Source: Rhipicephalus microplus (lineage: Eukaryota; Arthropoda; Arachnida; Ixodida; Ixodidae). Taken from it: 64,000 nt of DNA. This document shows, piece after piece, positions 62,801-64,000 of the stretch. The position numbers and the translations under genes are program-made. Every line of letters starts with the position of its first letter. Positions within the stretch are counted from its first letter, which is position 1. The notes under the pieces are model-generated. The model searched no databases and was not told the origin of the DNA. It worked only from the letters and a program-made list of their open reading frames with translations. The stretch lies in NCBI RefSeq assembly GCF_043290135.1, contig NC_134704.1:21150001-21214000 (forward strand), written 5' to 3'.

Positions 62801-64000
62801 GCAGTCAGTGGGCTACTTGGTAGGTGGCACAACCCACACGCATTGCAGGTGAGCATTTATTATTTACTTATTGAGGCCTGCAAGTTATGGCAGTGGGAAA
62901 AGTGGAAACTACTCACTTGGATTGGTATAGTTCTAAGGCGAGTGTCTTGAAGATGAAAGCCACCAGCCTGGACTGTTCTGTCACCACAGCCTCTCCCATC
63001 AGGGGAAAACACACCATGCTCCAGAACGACTTACTAGAAAGAAAGCATGAGAAAAAACATTTTTAGCAAATGAAGATAAAACCCTGACCTTCGATACAAT
63101 TTGAAGGACACGCGCTTATATATATTGAATTCATGGATAAATTAGAATCAATCAACGATGTTGTTTGCCAATACCAGGTGTTGAATCTTATGTTGTAACA
63201 AAGTTTCACTAGCAGCATTAAAATGTGGGCCTATTGCTCAGACACACTGTTGTGGTACAATGAACGCTTGAGACACTGAATGACACAACAGATAGTATAT
63301 ATAACTTGTAATTATGTCAGGCACCAAAACATTCAAAGTGGTCGCTTGCGCATCCGAAGTTGAGTGGCTACAAAAATATAATAATAATTCTTGGGGTTTA
63401 ATGTACCAAAACCAAGACATGATTATGATAAACGCAGTAGGGGAGGGCTTCGGAAATTTCGACCACATGGAGGTCTGGGCGTCTAAATCTAAGCACATGG
63501 GCCTCGAGCATTTTCGCCTTCTTCAAAAATGCGGCTGCCGTGGCTGAGATTCAATTCCGCCACTTGTGGGTCGGCAGTCGTGCACCATATCCACTATAAA
63601 CCACCACGGCGGGTCAGCTACGGAAACACCATAACTAAGCATGTGATGGGAAGCTCACACAATGTCGTCGTTAGCGTGCAGTACGAACAGCATCTAGTTT
63701 TTAAAATCATACAATAATTAACTATTCAGGGTGCACTCGTGCTTACCAGAACATTTTCTAACTTTTTGAGAGATTAGCCTTCTATTAAACGCAAAAAATA
63801 TGACAACTAAAAATTCTCGCACCAGTAGCTCTTTCCAAGTTATAACAATGAAAATGCAAGAGCAGCTGATGACAGAATGTGGCAAAAGGTGCGGACTTGC
63901 CTCTTACGCAGCAGCTCCATGGCTCGCAGCTGGTGGCATGCCCACAGGCTATGTATGAACTCCACGCATGAACAGTGAAGGTCTGCGGGACAGTAGTCCT
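29663..64000 (-). CDS. NUP188: NUP188 gene, C-terminal half, at least 17 exons, N-terminus off the right edge
   Basis: Nup188 is a large alpha-helical scaffold nucleoporin of the inner ring of the nuclear pore complex. Minus-strand exons at 63908-64000 (partial), 62917-63033, 58798-58873, 51394-51552, 51239-51352, 50542-50615, 48469-48632, 47748-47863, 46656-46787, 45711-45779, 45434-45637, 41781-41855, 41570-41688, 39862-39940, 34658-34776, 32124-32253 and 29663-29815 follow the order of the human C-terminal half as I recall it. Anchors are CVEFIHSLW..KSFWSMVCFP (human IAFLHALW..KFWENLTSP), YVLLSGWRDL, GELYLMLLQHW, SFQSPSVEQDEKLNFGTL (human SFTTPTFDSEVAPSFGTLL), the MEFAILEMSL block and RHLRRG..LVQAF at the end. 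Phases agree except at the 63908/63033 junction. Two short stretches of the human protein were not found. Confidence 0.9.
30165..30360 (+). mobile_element. Strongly decayed Ruka-like SINE
   Basis: Weak but ordered matches: GCTGGGGTATTGTGAG, GATAATGAGGTCCACCATGG, GAATTTCGCCCCAATCG, AAATGCAGCAG and a B-box-like AAATCGAACCCATAG. Low certainty. Confidence 0.35.
32124..32253 (-). CDS. NUP188: NUP188 exon
   Basis: It reads NMEFAILEMSLSITLGQALL, YRLHPQVSLHDKQLLSRTYS, GEM; human TMENCFYLLISQAMRYLRDPAVHPRDKQRMKQ. Donor GTAAGTC. Confidence 0.87.
32943..33400. repeat. Repeat D, copy 2 (uninterrupted)
   Basis: Colinear with 10155-10509 plus 13632-13720 and crosses the element B insertion point at TA 33314-33315 without interruption. 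It continues into a LINE-derived stretch matching 14408-14470. Confidence 0.75.
33401..33475 (-). repeat. Short LINE fragment joined to repeat D copy 2
   Basis: GAGTCCCCAAAGGGTCCCCT and GAGGGTGTCAATGGCA correspond to 14419-14458 of the LINE fragment at 13725-14660. Confidence 0.65.
34658..34776 (-). CDS. NUP188: NUP188 exon (3' border uncertain)
   Basis: It reads ALDIDEWQPIANLSFQSPSV, EQDEKLNFGTLMSAAQLCL. Human has LDLAEYNFLFALSFTTPTFDS..PSFGTLLATVNVAL. The frame stays open to a TAG near 34589. The only GT giving phase 2, as the next exon needs, is at 34656-34657, a weak donor; an unseen exon may lie downstream. Confidence 0.75.
34926..38097 (+). mobile_element. RTE-type LINE, near full length, with 12-bp target-site duplication
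   Basis: AAATTAAAGGGA occurs at 34914-34925 and 38098-38109 and flanks the element. The 5' end contains tRNA-like sequence (GTCGCATGCAAAAGG, then GTGGTTCAAATCCCGG), followed by a GC-rich leader, endonuclease and reverse transcriptase, and a short (GAT)n-GAA 3' tail instead of poly(A), as in RTE elements. It lies in a NUP188 intron, antisense to the gene. Confidence 0.88.
35261..38029 (+). pseudogene. RTE endonuclease-reverse transcriptase ORF, two frameshifts
   Basis: An APE-type endonuclease comes first, with LATFNARTL, GLSEVRR, QTYAPTSS, MGDFNAKVG, KIDFIMS and CSDHRMV. Reverse transcriptase follows: NYRPISC, FIDYEKAFDSV, GLRQGDTISPMLF, LRFADDIALL, then GHVARRQDNRW near the end. A one-base loss near 36829 and another near 37275 shift the frame; otherwise the frames are open over more than 900 codons. 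All catalytic motifs of both domains are visible, so the copy is young but broken. Confidence 0.88.
38317..38714. mobile_element. Family E long-TIR MITE, copy 1
   Basis: The left end CACTAGAGGGAACTTGGG and the reverse complement of the right end AACTAGAAGGGACTCTGGCG are similar. Both arms contain the TTTGCCTA(G)T..TTCATACTT motif. About 400 bp, no ORF. Confidence 0.65.
39009..39030 (+). repeat. C22 homopolymer
   Basis: An uninterrupted run of 22 C followed by TGTCGCCGCCGCCGTC. The minus strand, sense to NUP188, has G22. Confidence 0.95.
39862..39940 (-). CDS. NUP188: NUP188 exon
   Basis: It reads LLELVFICLCCCKQYSPSVP EALSDQ after completing a lysine codon; human LKILSKTLAALRHFTPDVCQILLDQ. 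Donor GTAACA. Confidence 0.86.
40900..41320 (+). pseudogene. Decayed LINE ORF2 C-terminus
   Basis: Broken frames read NVKHIIIQCPQYDEQ-like and RRPLTIGKVLG..PHTHKG-like segments, the cysteine/histidine-containing end of jockey-type LINE ORFs after RNase H. Many stops. Confidence 0.45.
41570..41688 (-). CDS. NUP188: NUP188 exon (polar linker)
   Basis: It reads YKKQSAVKPQAGEQASQPKR QLSTDDVADPSPKLTEARK and two bases; it is the counterpart of the human serine/alanine-rich linker VQRPPSAASAAPSSSKQ. An alternative acceptor at 41707-41709 would add six in-frame codons. Confidence 0.8.
41781..41855 (-). CDS. NUP188: NUP188 exon
   Basis: 25 codons: RSICCVLSSAVAYLCRPTLL QHMLE, matching human RDIQVNLGYLCQACTSLLHSRKMLQHYLQ. 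The acceptor follows a long T-rich tract (ctttcttttttgctg). Too short to stand out as an open reading frame. Confidence 0.85.
41856..45433 (-). other. NUP188: NUP188 intron(s), probably hiding one unlocated exon
   Basis: The human protein has about 40 residues (VRTVQSLACLEEADHTVGFI and following) between the exons at 45434-45637 and 41781-41855. No matching exon was found. A CACTGGAGGGAACTTCC motif near 42380-42400 (minus) may be a family E terminus. Confidence 0.4.
45434..45637 (-). CDS. NUP188: NUP188 exon
   Basis: 68 codons: MAEVLQCCGVVDQVSPFLSA, CYQGTDEGWLSVYRLMVQLV, TAMLHGQRHFFLDSALGFMA, LHVDRLYA. Human counterpart is the WPGVYRLSMSLMEQLL..FLPEALDFV region. It is only 73 nt from the previous exon. 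Confidence 0.89.
45711..45779 (-). CDS. NUP188: NUP188 exon
   Basis: 23 codons: KMKDSRLSQAICHFFLALTA LPQ; human MKQNLHFTEATLHLLLTLAR. The upstream intron ends in a (CT)n/T13 tract with a decoy CAG 32 nt before the true acceptor. Confidence 0.88.
46656..46787 (-). CDS. NUP188: NUP188 exon
   Basis: 44 codons from VCTTLTTFLKDLLSLSDNNA to QLTNLLQVSLQ, before donor GTTAGG; human counterpart LLTTLEVSLRM. Phase 0 at both ends. Confidence 0.87.
47748..47863 (-). CDS. NUP188: NUP188 exon
   Basis: It reads ECKFSVHLWLASLCPLLTFY then GRKCAEEGLKSPSSLSAQ, after completing a glutamate codon. Acceptor CTTACAG, donor GTATGT. Confidence 0.87.
48469..48632 (-). CDS. NUP188: NUP188 exon
   Basis: It reads NITSTVAEWMSSLDTVLGIL, QQGTTSLHPRFALVLSAIGA and TMVKILKQQMATKK. 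Phases join the exons on both sides. Confidence 0.87.
48820..49069 (-). pseudogene. LINE 3' end, interrupted by a SINE
   Basis: The minus strand reads CPHCNVADTQHSSYF and WIWLTSINPSLEPGGRSGPE with stops. This is typical of the cysteine-rich tail and 3' UTR of a tick LINE. The sequence continues beyond the SINE at 49341. Confidence 0.5.
49083..49327 (+). mobile_element. Ruka-like tick SINE, full-length copy
   Basis: 245 bp with GGGGCTTAACATCCCGAAAC, GATTATGAGAGACGCCGTAG, TTCTTTAACGTGCACCCAAA, and the tRNA-like half in reverse (GATTTGAACCCGCGACC, then GGCCATTAGACAACCGCGG). It is flanked by GAGGGCAGATGTA (49070-49082) and GAGAGCAGATGTA (49328-49340), a 13-bp duplication with one mismatch. Confidence 0.85.
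50542..50615 (-). CDS. NUP188: NUP188 exon
   Basis: It reads GVPANFKISIVLGELYLMLL QHWS and two bases of the next codon; compare human GSMKCTLLLILLRQWKREL. Acceptor TTTTGCAG, donor GTAAGTG. Confidence 0.88.
51239..51352 (-). CDS. NUP188: NUP188 exon
   Basis: 38 codons: RIEPEHFPSLHFQCRHVQIA then PAEKNAILQDLFSSLVAE. Acceptor CTTCAG, donor GTGAGC, phase 0 at both ends. Confidence 0.85.
51394..51552 (-). CDS. NUP188: NUP188 exon
   Basis: 53 codons from LVTSSLPKQSGVGNMSLNAS through DPITDGYVLLSGWRDLCVIL to AK, then donor GTAACG. Human counterpart: the SLLEYQMLVSAWRMLLIIAT segment. The following intron is only 41 nt. Confidence 0.88.
53038..53329 (-). repeat. 3' LTR of the gypsy element
   Basis: 292 bp. 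It contains AATAAA on the minus strand (53077-53082) and a 60-codon open frame. Confidence 0.95.
53330..53345 (-). other. Polypurine tract of the gypsy element
   Basis: The minus strand reads TGAGGAGGGGGATTA immediately before the 3' LTR, the expected plus-strand primer. Confidence 0.8.
53393..55987 (-). pseudogene. pol: gypsy reverse transcriptase, RNase H and integrase
   Basis: Reverse transcriptase: FCVDYRKLNSVTKRDVYPLP, LDLKSEYWQIEV, LPFGLCTAPATFQRMM, and the YLDD catalytic box. RNase H: VHTDASNVGLRAILVQ and ATEKECLAVIWA. Integrase: zinc-binding HMGVSRTFARLHLKYYWPKL..CRECQRRK and core DLLGPFP..TDRGPAFTADL..TAYHPQTNGLTERLNR. No chromodomain was recognised. TGA at 53600-53602, expected to be TGG, cuts off the last ~65 codons, which stay open in the same frame to 53393. 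Confidence 0.92.
55988..57058 (-). CDS. pol: gypsy protease region of pro-pol
   Basis: Aspartic protease with the active-site motif LVDTGADYSVM and the downstream LILGMDFL. The usable region probably begins at a -1 frameshift inside the gag overlap (56947-57058) rather than at the first ATG. It ends at TAA (55988-55990) in frame with reverse transcriptase, so this stop breaks pro-pol. Confidence 0.85.
   Translation of the reverse strand: MRTSAKIAVAQALPITQPTCFFRTFWAPFYKPTPGKLKQATCGGEAVDNYSCEDPPLRFQGDDAMFTEDKRSSAKITSDLRLKIDGYKLNALVDTGADYSVMSYKLAKKLKKVVTKWSGAQIRTAGGHTITPLGRCTSRLEIRGITYVADFIVLPDCSRELILGMDFLQANGAIINLRRSSVTFSTKQAMSVEESEKRRLTALRVVDDDVTVPPRCSVMVLVENKAFCDHEGIADGNVELFLNKGICVARGVVHLRNGRSVVLLTNFGNECQHIAQGMAIAYFHKFCMATELCSLATTPTTPQETCNVDASVNVNHRLPEYQKNRLFALIKEFSDCFSTSSKVRRTAIAKHRIITE
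56947..58359 (-). CDS. gag: gypsy Gag polyprotein (470 codons)
   Basis: Structural protein of the retrotransposon particle. The start MNQSPTNARQRSP is just after the primer-binding site. The capsid-like region includes EDWLNLFERVARLNSWDERE and FALEDFAKTWYENH. A CCHC zinc knuckle CFHCGEAGHLYRFC lies about 90 codons before the end, followed by a serine/arginine-rich tail. The frame is intact. It overlaps the next frame by about 110 nt in the -1 frame. Confidence 0.9.
   Translation of the reverse strand: MNQSPTNARQRSPDHQRIDPAEPTPVHQRTSRRLQGDSPEFSSLHFTPRGTQSMDAATMTSHVTPAQVVINQPHQPPVFHGDSYEDVEDWLNLFERVARLNSWDEREKLRRVYFALEDFAKTWYENHETSFTTWDEFRRQALATYASADRKEKAQAALESRNQLTNESVAVYIEDMIRLFKRADSHMTEDKKLRHLMRGVKQELFAVLVRNPPRTVAEFHTEATAIAKTLEQWARQYNRDINYAPANVFSKRQRSDMDALRELIRSVIREELSKLQAPHITATLSVVDVVRDELRQMIRELERAPQPIQRIPTYSEVLRHTAAHTNAAVAMASPCPPTVHNAPRLLEPTATYLPRARGVARYVDKRPRKSDIWRDHERRPLCFHCGEAGHLYRFCPYRQAGLRGFPLYAPCPRNGERPTEIEEYLSARPSPLTPCEHQPRSPSPRRCQSPSPRASSARSGHRSTSPHQEN
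58360..58377 (-). other. Primer-binding site of the gypsy element
   Basis: Four bases after the 5' LTR the minus strand has TGGTGGAGGTGCTGGGTA, complementary to a tRNA 3' end of the form ..CACCTCCACCA. I cannot name the tRNA from memory. Confidence 0.7.
58382..58673 (-). repeat. 5' LTR of the gypsy element
   Basis: 292 bp with AATAAA at 58421-58426 (minus). Identical to the other LTR except for five C/T differences. Confidence 0.95.
58798..58873 (-). CDS. NUP188: NUP188 exon
   Basis: It reads NELDSNVKSVLNKAKEGAPI KDWSK after completing a lysine codon; human counterpart SLDQSLKDTLKKFSIE..YWS. The Ty3/gypsy element sits in the 7.2 kb intron downstream of it. Confidence 0.87.
59000..60460. other. 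NUP188 intron segment, nothing recognised
   Basis: AT-rich, with no exon, element terminus or RNA gene that I can support. Confidence 0.5.
60462..60848. mobile_element. Family E long-TIR MITE, copy 2
   Basis: The left arm ACTCTGGCGCTGCGATCG, ATGATGGGTAGTGC and TTTGCCTAGTCTTCGTACTT is repeated in inverted form at 60750-60848. The core shares AAGTTC/GACCCGC blocks with copy 1. It abuts the LINE fragment on the right. Confidence 0.7.
60849..62335 (-). mobile_element. 5'-truncated LINE with intact RNase H segment
   Basis: Minus-strand reading starts within the end of the reverse transcriptase (LRTLESLQARALRICLGLPR, with stops), continues into the open frame at 61019-62116 and ends in a pyrimidine-rich 3' UTR with a (GA)n/(GAGT)n tract on the plus strand at 60846-60865. 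Confidence 0.75.
61019..62116 (-). pseudogene. LINE RNase H domain and C-terminal zinc region
   Basis: RNase H residues in order: HIYTDESVTSSASAAAFVIP (Asp), STAAELVAIQEAIKFV (Glu), ILSDSKSALQAIHS (Asp), QWIRGHCGLVGNETADSEAR (His, Asp). Then a cysteine cluster CERCQVRETIAHILCDC and the stop. 365 open codons, but no start and no complete reverse transcriptase, so it is a fragment. Confidence 0.85.
62917..63033 (-). CDS. NUP188: NUP188 exon
   Basis: It reads KSFWSMVCFPLMGEAVVTEQ then SRLVAFIFKTLALELYQS and two bases; donor GTGAGT. This is the counterpart of human PKFWENLTSPLFG..ALIMKIICLEIYY. Confidence 0.88.
63375..63615 (+). mobile_element. Ruka-like SINE
   Basis: TTGGGGTTTAATGTACCAAA, GACATGATTATGATAAACGC, GGGCTTCGGAAATTTCGACC and the tRNA-like half TGAGATTCAATTCCGCCAC..CCACCACGGCGGG follow the family order; moderately diverged. 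Confidence 0.75.
63908..64000 (-). CDS. NUP188: NUP188 exon (partial, cut by right edge)
   Basis: It reads DYCPADLHCSCVEFIHSLWA then CHQLRAMELL plus one base before a strong GTAAGAG donor. Human NUP188 has RYWCPPLLHRAAIAFLHALW here. The next exon needs phase 2 but this donor leaves phase 1 (see findings). Confidence 0.85.

Overview
This window is arthropod nuclear DNA, most likely from a hard tick (Ixodidae). The evidence is spliced genes with long introns, conserved animal nuclear genes, several copies of a tRNA-derived SINE resembling the Ruka family of ixodid ticks, a tick-type Mutator-like element, and dense pogo-like, LINE and Ty3/gypsy insertions. I see no prokaryotic gene organisation, CRISPR array or complete tRNA/rRNA gene.

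Three cellular genes can be read exon by exon. (1) UBA1, the ubiquitin-activating enzyme E1, lies on the minus strand from 23973 to 649 and runs off the left edge. Ten exons (410 codons) cover the N-terminus, the inactive adenylation domain and the first catalytic-cysteine half-domain. (2) RPP14, an RNase P/MRP protein subunit, lies on the plus strand from 24161 to 26581 in five exons. Its start codon is 187 bp from that of UBA1, so the two genes appear to share a short bidirectional promoter. (3) NUP188, a scaffold nucleoporin, lies on the minus strand from the right edge to a stop at 29663. At least 17 exons cover its C-terminal half. RPP14 and NUP188 are convergent.

Between the exons is a layered record of transposons. 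0-16 kb: LINE remnants, three copies of a ~1.11 kb deletion-derived pogo-like element (family A), a 3.1 kb pogo-like element with a nearly complete transposase (family B) that carries one family A copy inside it, a CENP-B-HTH-only derivative (family C) and a 3.5 kb Mutator-like element. 16-24 kb: SINEs, a tandem duplication and a CpG-rich block in UBA1 intron 1. 32-39 kb: a 3.2 kb RTE-type LINE with a perfect 12-bp target-site duplication, a long-TIR MITE and a C22 tract. 53-58.7 kb: a 5.6 kb Ty3/gypsy element with 292-bp LTRs differing at only 5 sites, in the same orientation as NUP188. 60.4-62.3 kb: a second MITE and the RNase H end of another LINE.

I found no convincing undescribed multi-gene system. 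The most informative observations concern gene architecture (shared promoter, two UBA1 start codons, a 41-nt intron, one junction off by a base) and transposition history (dated, nested and empty-site-verified insertions). Exon boundaries were set by hand from GT/AG signals, reading phase and remembered human orthologues; none was checked by alignment or transcript data.
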